A stretch of DNA of 64,000 nt from Paenibacillus oralis (GCF_003863965.1 NZ_RRCN01000001.1:1249406-1313405); one strand, 5' to 3'; numbered from the stretch's first letter, positions 44,843-55,900 are shown. The notes: generated by a model not told the origin, from the letters alone. Program-made: numbers and translations.

Positions 44843-45763
44843 TTAGTTTTTCATTTTGGGATCCAGAGCGTCGCGCAACCCGTCCCCGACCAAATTAAAG
44901 GCAAGCACCGTCAAAAAAATAGCCAAACCCGGAAAATACACGATATGCGGAGCGATGCTCAAATAATCCCGGCCCATGCTCAGCATGGCGCCCCAATCCG
45001 GCTCGCTCGTCTTTGCGCCCATACCCAGAAAGCTCAGCGAAGACGCGGCCAAAATCGCCGTCCCGATCTTCATCGTCAAGTTGACGATCACGCTGGGCAA
45101 AGTTTCGGGAAAAATATGCCGCCAGATGATCCGGCGGTGCTTCGCCCCCATCGAGCGGGCCGCCTCGACGAACACCGACTCTTTGGCCGACAGCGTCACG
45201 CTGCGGATCACCCGGGCAAACGATGGGATACCGAAGACCGCGACCGCGATGACAACATTCGTCAGACCGGGTCCCAAAATCGCCACGATTCCGATCGCAA
45301 GCAAAATATCCGGGAACGAAAACAGTACATCGCTCCCCCGCATGATGAGCCGGTCCAGCCAGCCGCCGTAATAGCCACTAAGCAGTCCAAGAAACGTGCC
45401 GATCACCGCGGCGATAAACACCGAGCTTAAGCTGACCGCCAGCGACAAGCGGGTTCCCGCGATCAAACGGCTGAGTATGTCCCGGCCGTACTCGTCCGTT
45501 CCCGCCCAGTGATGGGCCGAGGGACCAAGTGTCAACTCGTCGTAATTCGGCGCATCCGGATCGTACGGTGTCAAATACGGGCCGAAAAGGGCCACGACAA
45601 AAAGCAAAATAATGAAAATACCCGCCGCCAGCGCCATCCGCTGCTGGCAAAATTTGCGCCAAAACTCGGCGGCGCGGCCTCCCGGCGGCCGTTCTGCGGC
45701 CGGAGAAGCCGGCCCCGGCGCCAAAACGGACGCCCCGTTCGCCGGTTGCAATTGGTCGTTCAT
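44843..45763 (-). CDS. Peptide ABC transporter permease (OppC/DppC type)
   Basis: A 306-residue permease. The N-terminal OppC_N helix (MALAAGIFIILLFVVALFGPYLTPYDPD) precedes five or six helices; the EAA loop is FVEAARSMGAKHRRIIWRHIFPETLP (about 205-230). The TDEYGRDILSRLIAGTR motif is typical of DppC. ATG 45763 after GGAGGGGATTCC is the start; the open frame runs far upstream without support. Confidence 0.92.
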   Translation of the reverse strand: MNDQLQPANGASVLAPGPASPAAERPPGGRAAEFWRKFCQQRMALAAGIFIILLFVVALFGPYLTPYDPDAPNYDELTLGPSAHHWAGTDEYGRDILSRLIAGTRLSLAVSLSSVFIAAVIGTFLGLLSGYYGGWLDRLIMRGSDVLFSFPDILLAIGIVAILGPGLTNVVIAVAVFGIPSFARVIRSVTLSAKESVFVEAARSMGAKHRRIIWRHIFPETLPSVIVNLTMKIGTAILAASSLSFLGMGAKTSEPDWGAMLSMGRDYLSIAPHIVYFPGLAIFLTVLAFNLVGDGLRDALDPKMKN

Positions 45764-45810
45764 GGAATCCCCTCCTGAATCTTTTGCCCATTTCCGTATA
45801 CGAAACCGCC

Positions 45811-46737
45811 TTAGTTCCCCGCGTAGCGGATTTTCGGATTCAACACGCCGTACAGCAAATCCACGATCAGATTGATCAAAATAAACTCCGCGGCGAACAG
45901 CAGCAGTTCGGCTTGAATGACGGTGTAATCGCGGAACTGGATGGAGTCGACAAGCAGCCGCCCGAGCCCCGGGATGCTGAACACCGTCTCCACCATCACC
46001 GAACCGCCAAGCAGGAAGCCGAACTGCAGCCCGGCCACCGTAACGACCTGAATCAGCGAATTGCGCAGCGCATGGCGCCCGACGACGACGAATTCCCGCA
46101 GGCCTTTGGCCCGGCCGGTGCGAATATAGTCCTCCCGCATCGTCTCCAGCATCGACGAACGGGAAAAGCGGGCCAGCATCGACATGATCCCGGCGCCCAA
46201 GGTGATCGACGGCAGCACGTAACCTTTCCAGGAATCGACGCCTCCGGTCGGAAGCCAGCCGAGCTCCACCGAAAAGATCTGGATCAACACCAGGCCAAGC
46301 CAAAAGCCGGGAATGGAGATCCCCGATATGGCTGTCAGCATTCCGGCGTAATCGGGCCATTTATTTCTTTTCACTGCGGAAATAATGCCGATCAAAATCC
46401 CGATGATCAGCGCCCAAACCATGCTGAAGATCGTCAGCCAAATCGTCGGCATAAACCGGCTGCTCAGCATGTCCGTAACCGGCTGCCCGGTTTTCAGCGA
46501 TTTGCCCAGATCGCCGCGAAGCAAATCGCCTAAGTAATCGATATACTGCTTCCAGATTGGCTGGTCGAGGCCGAGCTCGGCCCGGATGCCCTGAATTTCC
46601 TCAAGCGTCGCTTCCTTGCCGGCAATAAGCCGGGCCGGGTCGCCCGGAATCAAGTGAATGAACAAAAAGACGAGCACGGAAACGACGAACATGAGCGGAA
46701 TTACCCCGATGAGCCTTTGCAGCGCATATCTTCCCAC
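45811..46737 (-). CDS. Peptide ABC transporter permease (OppB/DppB type)
   Basis: A 308-residue permease with six helices. DppB landmarks are [10 protein letters not shown] (about 28-37), [27 protein letters not shown] and the EAA loop [24 protein letters not shown]. The start is GTG 46737, nine bases after AGGAGG. A hairpin precedes it. Confidence 0.92.
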   Translation of the reverse strand: MGRYALQRLIGVIPLMFVVSVLVFLFIHLIPGDPARLIAGKEATLEEIQGIRAELGLDQPIWKQYIDYLGDLLRGDLGKSLKTGQPVTDMLSSRFMPTIWLTIFSMVWALIIGILIGIISAVKRNKWPDYAGMLTAISGISIPGFWLGLVLIQIFSVELGWLPTGGVDSWKGYVLPSITLGAGIMSMLARFSRSSMLETMREDYIRTGRAKGLREFVVVGRHALRNSLIQVVTVAGLQFGFLLGGSVMVETVFSIPGLGRLLVDSIQFRDYTVIQAELLLFAAEFILINLIVDLLYGVLNPKIRYAGN

Positions 46738-46770
46738 CTGCCTAGCCCTCCTTTAGCTTGAATGAAGCGA

Positions 46771-46803
46771 AGGCTGCTTCCCATAAACCTTGAGAAGCAG
46801 CCC
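46771..46803 (-). terminator. Intercistronic hairpin between binding protein and permease genes
   Basis: GGCTGCTTC and GAAGCAGCC enclose 13 bases. The U tract is weak, so it probably acts as a partial terminator or processing/stability element, allowing more binding protein than channel to be made. Confidence 0.65.
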
Positions 46804-46847
46804 TCGTCTTGTCATCCCCAAATCTCCGATGATGAACCAAAATCGAA

Positions 46848-48476
46848 TTATTGCTTCACTTCGGCATTCAACACGTTGATGGAACCGTCGGGGAACATTT
46901 TCACGCCATCGATATAAGATTTCTTGCCGGAGACGATTTGGTCCACGCCAAGGAAGGCCCAAGGAGCGTCCTCCCAGATCGTCTTTTGAATGTCGGCATA
47001 GATCGCTTTGGCCTTTTCGGCATCAACTGTTTTATTGGCATCTTTGATCCACTGATCGACATTGTCGTTTTTGTAATACGCCGTGTTGGAGCCGGCCGGC
47101 GGGAACATTTCGCTGCTGAACAGGCCTCTTGTCGCCCCGTCCGCATCGCCCGAAGAAGGCGACCAGCTGACGTACCACATTTGAATTTTAGCCTCTTCCG
47201 GCGTGGCCGCCGAGTTGATTTGATCGGAAAGCGTACCGCCTTCCATCGATTTCACATCAAGCTTGATGCCGGCGAGCGCCAGCTGCTGCTGGATAAACTG
47301 CATGCCTTTGATCGTTTCGGAGTCGTTTTCACCCCAAATTTCAGCTGCAAAACCGTCCGGATAACCGGCATCCGCCAGCAGTTGCTTCGCTTGTTCAAGG
47401 TCGTAATCGTAACCGGTTTGCTGCGAGTAATACTGGGTTTTGGACGACATCGTCGAGTCAAGCTTTGAGGCTTCCCCGGATTTGACGACCTTGATGTACG
47501 CCTCCTTATCCAGCGCATAGTTGACCGCCTGGCGTACCCGGATGTCGTCAAACGGTTTTTTCATCGTGTTCAGCGTGACGTAACGCACGATCGTCGAATC
47601 GATCCGTTCGATGACGTTGTCCGCGGAGCCTTCCATTTCGGCCACCTGCTCGGTGGGCATCGGGTAGATAAAATCGGCTTCCCCCGTTTTCAGCATCGCG
47701 ACGCGGGAACCATTTTCCGGCACGGGTTTGAAGGTGACGCTGTCGACCTTCGGCAAGCCGGCCTGCCAATAATCGGCGTTTTTCTCGACGACCAGACGGT
47801 CGCCCTGCACCCATTCCTTGAATTTGAACGGCCCCGTGCCTACTGGGTTCTGAGAAATGCCTTCCCCGTACTGTTCCAGCGCTTTCGGGCTGACGATCAG
47901 CAGCATCGCCATTTTGTTCAGAAGTGCGCTGTACGGCTCTGTCAGGGTGACCACGACTGTTTTGGCGTCCGGCGTCTCCACCTTGGCTACTTTCGTAAAG
48001 CTTCTGCGCATTCGCAGGTTGTTGTTTTCGTCAAGAATCCGGTCGAAGTTGGCTTTGACCGCCTCGGCATTAAAATCGGTGCCATCATGGAACTTGACGT
48101 TTTCCTTCAACATGAACGTATAAACAAGGCCGTCTTCGCTTTCCTTGTAACTTTCGGCGAGCACCGGCACGACTTCCATATTCTCGTTAAAGCCCATCAG
48201 GCCTTCGTACATCGTTCTTTCTCCGGTAATGGAATTCGTATCGCTCGTATTATGGGGATCCAGTGTAATGAAATTGGCGTTGGTGGCGATAACGATATTG
48301 TTGCCGTTTTTCGGCGTTGTGGTTCCGGTTGTTCCTTCTCCGGTCTGCGCGCCGCCGTTGCCGGCCGTGTCGCCTCCGCTTCCCGCCTGATTTCCTCCGC
48401 CGCCTCCGCAGCCCGCGATCATGATCGCGAGGGCCAGCAGCATGATGAGGATCGACCCTTTCCCTTTGGACTTCAT
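46848..48476 (-). CDS. Peptide-binding lipoprotein (OppA/DppA family, SBP_bac_5)
   Basis: A 542-residue lipoprotein. Signal ends IAGCGGG (lipid Cys about 21), followed by a Gly/Asn/Thr linker. SBP_bac_5 features are LDPHNTSDTNS, PVLAESYKESEDGLVYTFMLKENVKFHDG and GTGPFKFKEWVQGD. ATG 48476 follows GGGAGGAAATGA. It is encoded just after an asparaginase gene and before two permeases and two ATPases, forming a complete importer. Confidence 0.93.
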   Translation of the reverse strand: MKSKGKGSILIMLLALAIMIAGCGGGGGNQAGSGGDTAGNGGAQTGEGTTGTTTPKNGNNIVIATNANFITLDPHNTSDTNSITGERTMYEGLMGFNENMEVVPVLAESYKESEDGLVYTFMLKENVKFHDGTDFNAEAVKANFDRILDENNNLRMRRSFTKVAKVETPDAKTVVVTLTEPYSALLNKMAMLLIVSPKALEQYGEGISQNPVGTGPFKFKEWVQGDRLVVEKNADYWQAGLPKVDSVTFKPVPENGSRVAMLKTGEADFIYPMPTEQVAEMEGSADNVIERIDSTIVRYVTLNTMKKPFDDIRVRQAVNYALDKEAYIKVVKSGEASKLDSTMSSKTQYYSQQTGYDYDLEQAKQLLADAGYPDGFAAEIWGENDSETIKGMQFIQQQLALAGIKLDVKSMEGGTLSDQINSAATPEEAKIQMWYVSWSPSSGDADGATRGLFSSEMFPPAGSNTAYYKNDNVDQWIKDANKTVDAEKAKAIYADIQKTIWEDAPWAFLGVDQIVSGKKSYIDGVKMFPDGSINVLNAEVKQ

Positions 48477-48532
48477 TTCATTTCCTCCCTTTTGAATCAT
48501 CTGAAATTTATGGTAGAATGCCGCGCGCGGCC

Positions 48533-49537
48533 TTAAGACTCAAGGGTAAAAACCGCGCGCCGCAAGCCCACTTCCGTACCGCCGTCATTGACGATGATGT
48601 TGGGTTCCAGGGCGTATAAACGGTCGATCGTCGCTGGGTTGCCATAGCCGATGCGCTCCAAAATCGAAGCGATGATGCAAGGCCAGACCTGTTCCGAGCC
48701 GTCGGAAACTTTCAGCGAAATGCCCAGCCGTTCTTTGCGCAGCCCGATGCCGTAAACGCCCTTGGCGCCGCCTTTGGCGACCAGGTTGGGGTCTTTGAGC
48801 AGTGCAGAGCAAATGAATTTCCGGTCGGCGATCATGTCGGGGTTGGCGTTCATCAGCGAGGCAATCACGGCGGCCGCCTTGCGGGTTTCCGGGTCCGGGA
48901 TCAAATCGGGACAAGCGAGCTTGAGGTAAGAGAGTCCGATTTTATGGAGAGGCAGGGCAAAAATCGGCAGTCCGCAGCCGTCCACTCCCAGCGGAATCGA
49001 AGCAGCCGGAACCTCGGCAAACTCCGCCATCGTACCGATGATTTCCCGCTGCACGGGATGCTCCGGCAAATAATAGGTTTGTTCGTCCCAGCCCATATGC
49101 TTGCTCAGCGCCAACAGTCCGGCATGTTTGCCCGAGCAGTTGTGGAAAATCCTGCGCTTCGGCTCATGCGCCCGCTGCCGCTGCGCTTTGGCCTCCTCGT
49201 TCAGGGGATACGTCATACAGCAATAAAGCTGATCCTCGCAGACGCCCGTTTTTTGCAAAATCGATTCCAGCGCCGCAATGTGATAATCCTCCCCCCGGTG
49301 GGATGCCGCGAATAACGCAGCCTCCTCCGGCGATAAACCGTACACCCGGTCGATCCGCCGCTTCATTCCCGGAATGGCCTGAAACGGTTTGGCCGCCGAA
49401 CGCAGAAATGTCATATGCTCCGGATCGCCGGCCCGGTACAGGATGCGGCCTTGCTCGTCCACAACGCTGACCGCGCCGTAATGCACGTTCTCCAGCACCC
49501 CGCCGCGATACTCTTCTACCAGTGGCGTAAATCTCAC
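48533..49537 (-). CDS. Asparaginase (Asparaginase_II family)
   Basis: A 334-residue protein of the family first seen in Rhizobium etli (PF06089), distinct from the E. coli types. Visible are SAAKPFQAIP (Ser-x-x-Lys), CSGKHAGLLA and LGVDGCGLPIFALPL (paired cysteine regions). It should hydrolyse asparagine or asparaginyl peptides to aspartate and ammonia. The start is GTG 49537 with AAAGGAGGG seven bases upstream. It lies between a ROK repressor and a peptide importer, which suggests joint use of peptide- or Asn-linked material. Confidence 0.85.
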   Translation of the reverse strand: MRFTPLVEEYRGGVLENVHYGAVSVVDEQGRILYRAGDPEHMTFLRSAAKPFQAIPGMKRRIDRVYGLSPEEAALFAASHRGEDYHIAALESILQKTGVCEDQLYCCMTYPLNEEAKAQRQRAHEPKRRIFHNCSGKHAGLLALSKHMGWDEQTYYLPEHPVQREIIGTMAEFAEVPAASIPLGVDGCGLPIFALPLHKIGLSYLKLACPDLIPDPETRKAAAVIASLMNANPDMIADRKFICSALLKDPNLVAKGGAKGVYGIGLRKERLGISLKVSDGSEQVWPCIIASILERIGYGNPATIDRLYALEPNIIVNDGGTEVGLRRAVFTLES

Positions 49538-49570
49538 ATAAAGCCCTCCTTTTTTTGCCAAACGTTAAAA

Positions 49571-50728
49571 TCAATCCAGTTCAAAAAACCAATCCTGCGC
49601 CAAAAGCCCCGATCCGATGATGACCCCCCGCTCGTTCAGCCGGGATCTAAGAATATGGAACGAACCGCGCACCGGCTCCCACACGAACCGGGTCAAACAA
49701 AGCGCTTCGACCTCCTCGTAAATGCCGGGGAACCTGTCGATCAGCTCTCCGCTTAAAATGATGCTGTCAGGGTTATACATGCAGACGATGTTGTTCACCG
49801 TAATCGCCATGTATTCCAGCGCCCGGCCGATCAAATGGACCGCCCAGCCCTCGCCCGCGCGCCTGGCCTCAAACAGCTCGTCGATCGTGCGGATCGGTCG
49901 GATTTTGCCCGCCTCGCCAAGCAAAGAGCTGATATTGATGTAGGTTTGCAGGCAGCCGGCTTTTCCGCATTCGCACAGCGCTCCGTTCGGGTCCATCGTC
50001 GTATGGCCGATTTCCCCCGCGCTGTTCCAGTCTCCACGGTAGATTTGGCCCTCCAAAATCAGCGATGAGCCGACCCCGTTGCCGAAACCGAGCAGCGCCG
50101 TCCGGCTGGAGCCGATCGCCGCTCCCCGCAAATGCTCGGCCAGCGCCTTGACCTTAAGCTCGTTATCCACGGCTACGTTGAAGCCGGTCAGTACTTTAAG
50201 CCGCTCCGCCAAAGGGATGTTTTTCCAGCCAAGCTGGACCGAAAACAAGACAATGCCCTGTTTGTGATTGACGATGCCGGGCAATCCCACCCCGATGCCG
50301 ACCACTTTGGAACGGTCGATTTCATGCCGCTTCAAGCAATCGCCGATGATGCTTTCCAGGCGTACGATCGTATGGTCCGGACTTTCGTCGGCCGTCCGCG
50401 GGTAAGCTTCGCTGAACACGACATCGCCCTTCATATCCACAATGCCGATGCCGATTTGATGCGTGTCCAGTTCAATTCCGATCGACAGCACCGAAGAAGC
50501 CGCGATGTCCAGCAGCGTCGACTTCCGGCCAAGCCCGGAGGATACCTGCTCCGATTCCGAAATATACCCCTGCTCCGCGAGTTCTCCGACAATACGGCTT
50601 ACCGTGGTTGCGCTCATCCCGGTCCGCTTGGCGATCGAGGCCCGGGAGATCGGGTGCTGATTTTTGATGATTTCGAATACGGTCAGCCGATTTTGCCGTT
50701 TGATAAAATCCTGGTCATGCTTTTTCAT
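49571..50728 (-). CDS. ROK-family transcriptional repressor (XylR/NagC type)
   Basis: A 385-residue repressor. The N-terminal winged helix (about 10-70) contains PISRASIAKRTGMSATTVSRIV; the ROK sugar-binding domain follows with GIGVGLPGIV, GNGVGSSLILEG and the zinc motif CECGKAGCLQTY (about 252-263). It lacks the intact kinase ATP loop (SIGIELDTHQIGIGI instead of DLGGTK). It heads the asparaginase-importer cluster and likely regulates it in response to a sugar or amino-sugar ligand. Confidence 0.88.
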   Translation of the reverse strand: MKKHDQDFIKRQNRLTVFEIIKNQHPISRASIAKRTGMSATTVSRIVGELAEQGYISESEQVSSGLGRKSTLLDIAASSVLSIGIELDTHQIGIGIVDMKGDVVFSEAYPRTADESPDHTIVRLESIIGDCLKRHEIDRSKVVGIGVGLPGIVNHKQGIVLFSVQLGWKNIPLAERLKVLTGFNVAVDNELKVKALAEHLRGAAIGSSRTALLGFGNGVGSSLILEGQIYRGDWNSAGEIGHTTMDPNGALCECGKAGCLQTYINISSLLGEAGKIRPIRTIDELFEARRAGEGWAVHLIGRALEYMAITVNNIVCMYNPDSIILSGELIDRFPGIYEEVEALCLTRFVWEPVRGSFHILRSRLNERGVIIGSGLLAQDWFFELD

Positions 50729-50739
50729 GAACGAGCTCC

Positions 50740-51228
50740 TTGAGTTATTTTCTCGGGGTTAATAATTTGCATATAAAAATATTTAAATTAGTAAAATGAT
50801 GTTAAAATTTCGCTTTTAAAGACGTTTCTTCCCTGCTTTTTTCGCCTTATATTCTCCAGTGATGTTATTAATATAATGGACCTTTTTACCATGTGTCAAT
50901 ATAAATGACATTATTTTTCCGCCGCATTTTAATGCAAACGCTTGATATGGTTATATATTGAAAATATATAATAAAATTCTTAAATATCTCACATATATAT
51001 AACATAAGGTGGCGAGTGAAAATGATAAATCCAGGAGAGAGAAAGGAGTCTAAGCTTTGGGGCTGATTTTGCATAAGGGGCCGCGAATGGCGGCTTATTA
51101 GCGGCTTATCAAATCGAGGGTGGCAGCGAGTGAGGGAAAAAAAAGGGGGGGCCATCTGGGATATATGCGCGCTTATCCCCGGTTTTGTCAAGGACGGACA
51201 TACGAGAGCTTCCCACGGCTCCCGCGAA
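50740..51228. other. AT-rich divergent region without a recognised gene
   Basis: Strongly AT-rich from 50750 to 51010, with a cre-like TGCAAACGCTTGAT at about 50933. Promoter(s) for the ROK repressor are expected here. A small minus-strand open frame (50886-51299) overlaps the repeat and lacks protein character. Confidence 0.4.
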
Positions 51229-51409
51229 ATGCAAAAGTGCATGCGAATTTCGTCGAAAATCCCCGAAACGGGCGGCTCAAATGCAAATGTGCAGTTCATT
51301 TCCGGTTAAAAGTCACTTTATTATCAAATCGCTGATATTCAGATGTACTTTTGCATTTCAATCGCCCAAAAACGGAATTTCAAGAGAAATCAAATGTACT
51401 TTTGCAGTT
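51229..51409. repeat. Intergenic module repeat, family E copy 2
   Basis: Modules ATGCAAAAGTGCA-type at 51229 and 51281 (forward) and TGTACTTTTGCA-type ending at 51356 and 51407 (inverted). Pitch within pairs is 51-52; length 181 bp. Confidence 0.82.
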
Positions 51410-51429
51410 GCTGTGAAGTAGGAACAGGC

Positions 51430-51590
51430 GAGTCACTTGCCGTTATGCATCATGCAGCATATGGAGCATCATACAGCACATACAGCTTCAAATAGCTTCA
51501 ATAGAAGATGTAGCATCGAATAACTTCAATAGCAGATGTAGCAGCAAACAACACATGTAGCAGCAAAGCGGCATCAAGTTGCATTAGGAA
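51430..51590. repeat. Degenerate tandem repeat
   Basis: Recurring AGCTTCAATAG-AGATGTAGCA and CAGCAAA-like motifs with a period near 27-30 bp fill the stretch before the terminator. No gene is visible. Confidence 0.55.
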
Positions 51591-51632
51591 GCCTCCAAAA
51601 TCCCGCCGTTAAGCGGTTTTGGAGGCTTTTTT
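51591..51632 (+). terminator. Strong terminator without an obvious upstream gene
   Basis: GCCTCCAAAA-N-CCGC pairs with GCGG-N-TTTTGGAGGC, followed by TTTTTT. It lies 115 bp upstream of the MFS gene and downstream of no plus-strand gene. Confidence 0.85.
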
Positions 51633-51747
51633 CGCGGAAACGGTTACAGAAAAAAGTGCTTGATCTTCATTCGCCGACCCCTAATAATAGGAAACTGAAC
51701 TTAACCCGAATCTATTCGAAGGTTTGCACTTCAGAAAGGTTGTAAAC

Positions 51748-52950
51748 ATGAATACATCACCTGCTATACACAATCAAACCGCCGCCGCGAAAGAACCGTT
51801 TCCCGTCGCGCTCCTTTCCTTGACGGTCGGCTCTTTCGCCATCGGCATGACCGAATTTGTCATTATGGGGCTGCTGCCGAATGTGGCGAATGACCTCGAT
51901 GTCAGCATCTCAACCGCCGGGCAGTTGATTACCGCTTACGCCATGGGCGTAGCGATCGGCGCACCGATTTTGACGCTGCTCACCCAGCGGATTCCGCAAA
52001 AAGGACTGCTCTGCCTGCTGATGCTTCTCTTCATTTTAGGCAACGGCATCTCCGTTGTGGCGCCCAACTATGAAGTGCTGATGGCCGCGCGGATTCTGAC
52101 CGCTTTGACGCACGGCACCTTCTTCGGCGTAGGCGCCGTCATCGCAGCAGGCCTCGTCCGACCCGAGAAACGCGCCGGCGCGGTATCGATCATGATGGCC
52201 GGGCTGACCATCTCGAACATCGTCGGGGTTCCGCTCGGCACGTTTGTCGGCCAGCAGCTCGGTTGGCGCGCTTCCTTCGGCGCCATCGCCCTAATGGGCC
52301 TGATCGCCCTCGGCGGCATCCTGCGCTTCGTTCCGCGCCTTCGCCAGGAGAAGCCGAGCGGCGTGGCCCGGCAGATCCGCGCGCTGCTTCGCCCCAAACT
52401 GCTGCTGTTTCTGCTGATCGCGGCGCTGGGAAATACGAGCTTGTTCGCCGTTTTCACCTATATCACTCCCCTACTGCAGGACATCACCGGCTTTGCCGAG
52501 TATAACGTGACCTGGATCCTCGTCATTTTCGGCTGCGGCGTCACGCTTGGCAACATGATCGGCGGCAAGCTCGCCGACTGGAAGCTGATGCCGTCCTTGC
52601 TCGGACTGTTTTTGGCTGTGGCGGTCATTTTGGGGATTTTCACCTTCACCGTTCACAGCCCAGCTTTGTCCGTCATTACGATCTTCCTGTGGGGCATGGC
52701 CTCGTTTGGCGTTATGCCGGGGATGCAGGTACGGATCATGAACCTCGCCAAGGCGGCGCCGGCACTGGCCTCCACCTCCAGCCACGCGGCCGGCAACTTT
52801 GGCAATGCGATGGGCGCCTTCATCGGCGGCCTGGTCATTACCCATATCGGCCTGACGTCGTTGCCTTGGGTCGGCTCGCTGATCGTTGTCCTTGCACTGG
52901 TGATCGGCGCCGTCAGCTACGCGCAGGAGCGGAAGCAAGGAGCGGAATGA
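51748..52950 (+). CDS. MFS transporter, DHA1 family (AraJ/YdhP-like efflux)
   Basis: A 400-residue transporter with 12 transmembrane helices. The N-terminal SFAIGMTEFVIMGLLPNVANDLDVS is the AraJ/YdhP/PbuE signature, and the loop 2-3 region (RIPQKGLLCLLML) and motif C-like VGVPLGTFVGQQLGWRASF are present. It probably exports drugs, sugars or purine bases. AGAAAGGTTGTAAAC precedes ATG 51748. A terminator stands upstream and the 3' neighbour is convergent with a gap of only 12 bp. Confidence 0.9.
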   Translation: MNTSPAIHNQTAAAKEPFPVALLSLTVGSFAIGMTEFVIMGLLPNVANDLDVSISTAGQLITAYAMGVAIGAPILTLLTQRIPQKGLLCLLMLLFILGNGISVVAPNYEVLMAARILTALTHGTFFGVGAVIAAGLVRPEKRAGAVSIMMAGLTISNIVGVPLGTFVGQQLGWRASFGAIALMGLIALGGILRFVPRLRQEKPSGVARQIRALLRPKLLLFLLIAALGNTSLFAVFTYITPLLQDITGFAEYNVTWILVIFGCGVTLGNMIGGKLADWKLMPSLLGLFLAVAVILGIFTFTVHSPALSVITIFLWGMASFGVMPGMQVRIMNLAKAAPALASTSSHAAGNFGNAMGAFIGGLVITHIGLTSLPWVGSLIVVLALVIGAVSYAQERKQGAE

Positions 52951-52962
52951 CCGCGGCCTAAG

Positions 52963-55900
52963 TCAAGGCCCATACACCGCCATATCCGCATATTCCGCGA
53001 TCAACGGAGCCATCTGGCGAAAGCCGATTTTTCCGCCGGCCAACAGCGGACCGTAAGAAAGCCCGTCATCCAGCCACGAAAACACGATCATTTCATTGAT
53101 CGCAAACGTGATGGACGGGCCTTTTTTGACGATCAGCATCCGGTACGCGCCGGCGCTGTCGGCAACCCCAGGCAGCGGGTCGGCGCCCTGCGCCACCAAA
53201 TGGAAGCCGTAGCTTTTGCGCAAATTGCAGGTATGGAAGCTGCGCTCCTCGGCCCACATGCGGCGAAAATAGGAAACATGGAAGGCATCCATCGCCCCAT
53301 GGTGGTACTGGTCGTATTCGCCTGTGCGCAGCGGCAGCGCCGGATCAAACAGTTCCCTTCCCTCCGACCCCCTGGCGCTAAAAAACAAAATCGCGAGCCC
53401 TGGCTCCCGGATCGGCCGGAACCGCCAGGACACCGCCATATCCACGGGAAACTCCTCCGGGCACCAGTACACCAGGTTGGCTTTTTGCCCTTTCTCCGCA
53501 CTCCGCTTGCTTTCCAGGCGCAGCCGCCCGAGGGGAAAGGTCGCGGCCCCGTCCCCTTCCATCCTAAACCCCGCCGTATCCTGCGAAGACTGCAGCGGAT
53601 TACGATACAATAAGCGCCAACCTTCGGGGATGAAGGGGCCGTTCTCCAAAGGAAGATCAACATTCGCCAAAACCGGCACCCCCTTCCCGCGCAGCAGCAG
53701 AGCGGCCTCAATCCCCGCCAGCAGCACGATGCCGATTCCGTGAGTATCGTTCAACTGCCACGTTAATTCATCCTTGTAGTAGTATTTGTTAAAAGAATAG
53801 CCGGACCCGCGGCATACGCCGTAGACGTTGCCGTGCTTGTCGATGCAGTTCTCGGTCAACCCCCGCCAGCCCCGCAGGGCCGACTCCAGGTAGGCTTCCG
53901 GTTCCTCCAGCCAGCCGCGGCGGACGCCCCGGGCGAACGCGTAAATGAACATCGAGGTGCAGGACGCTTCCTCATACGATTCCGGATCGGTCAGCACCTG
54001 ATGCCATAGCCCATTTGCCCCCTGCAGCCGCAAATAACCTTGGCAAAGCTCCCGATAGAACGTCAGCAGTTTGGGGCGAAGAACATGCCGGTCGGGCATC
54101 ACCGACAGCAGTTCCGCCAGCGAAAAAACGACCCAGCCGTTCCCTCTTCCCCAAGCCACCCCGTTCGGCCGGCCAAACTTCATATCGTAGACATGGTGCA
54201 TAATTTGGAGCTCGGGCATAAACAACTTTTCTTTGTAAAGCAAAAATTGTGCGGCCGCATCCTCAAGGTAGGCTTCTTCTCCCGTCAGCTCGTAATATTT
54301 GCTTAAAAACGGCGTGCTCATGTACAGATCGTCGCACCAAAGGGTGTCTTTCATAAAGTCGGTCGTCCCCCGGGCCCGGTACAACGTCCCGTCCGGCAAA
54401 CGATCCTGTATACGGCTGATGTAACCGGCAATGTGGGCTGCCGCTTCGGCGGCTCCCCGGATCGGCCGCAGCTTGTTCGCCTCCAGCATCGCGGCGCCAA
54501 ACGAACCGCAATCGTCCAGCGAATCGATCATCGCCAGCTGGTGGTTGATGCCGGGAGCACCGTAACGGTCCCGATCCCAAAGCGCGTACTCGTGCAGTTT
54601 ACTGCACTCCTCAATATGCTCGGCCGCGTATTGGGTAAAATGAGGGGACATCAGGGCGCGCTCCGTTTTTAGCAGACCGTAAAGCGTCACCCCAAGCGGA
54701 TAATTCCATCGCCCGTACAACGGGCTTTCCGTAAAGGGCCTAACCCAACTATCCGGCCGGTCAATCCGCCAAAACGTTGCCTCCTCCCCTTGACCCAGCA
54801 AGGCATCCATAACGGTCACCGGGGCCGCCTGCGGGGCATTTTCCCCGGAAAAAGGACCCGTGTACAGCCACGTTTCCGTCATTCCTTCCACCGGATAGGG
54901 TTTGATCAGACGAACGCGGTTCCGGCGGGAAAAAGCCGGCGTTGCCTCTGAGGCCCGCCGATACTCGGATGCTTGGGTCACAGCGATTTCGCCTGCGCCC
55001 TCCTCGAAGGCATCCCCCGTTTCGCCCTCCTCCAGCTCCCCCACTTCGTCGATCCCGAATCCCCAGTTGCCGCCGCCGCAAACCGACTCCACCACCAGGT
55101 CATGGGTGCCGCAATCGACGCCGCGCAATGCGATCTCGAAGCGGCCCCGTTCCTCCGTGCCGCGAAATACCGGGCGGCCATCGACATAAACGGTCGCGGT
55201 GCTCTCATAATGGCCCGTGATCCACACGTCCATCGCCGGAAATTTTCGCGTCTCCAGCTTGCACCACGCAAACACTTTGTCACCGGGCTTTGCTTCCGAA
55301 CCAAACAAGCGGGCGAAGCACCCCGCTTCCAGTTCCTGTGGCGACCATCGGTCCTGCGGATGCCACACACAGCCAAAGGCACTACTGCTCTGGCCCATAC
55401 CGCCAAGGTTCTGGCTGTTCTCACTGTTCTCACTGCTCTCGATGTTCCCGTTGTTCCCACCGTTCATGCTGTTTTCATTGTCCTGGCCTTTATCGCAGTT
55501 TTCGCAGTTCTCGTAGTTCTCTCTGTTCCCATTGTTCTCACCGTTCCTGCTATTCCCATTGTTCTGGCTGCTATCGCGATTTTCGCGGTTCTCGCGGTTT
55601 TCGTAATTCGCAACGTTTTTGGCGTTCTCAGCGTTCTCGGCGTTCTCGGCATTCTCATCGCCCTCACGCTTCCCGCCGCTGCCCCAGCCTTCCCATTCCT
55701 CGCCTTCAGCCGCTCCCGGCTGCCGATCCCACCGTTTCGCTTGCGGCTCGCTGTAAACCCAGCCCTCGCAGCCGCGCCGCTCCAGCGTCGGATTCAAAAA
55801 ATCCAAGGGTGCTCCTTTCACGCTGCCCGTGCCAAACACGCCGCCGCAGCCGGTACCGGCCGCCGTGAATTCCAGCACGATGTCGTTCCGTCCTCTTCCC

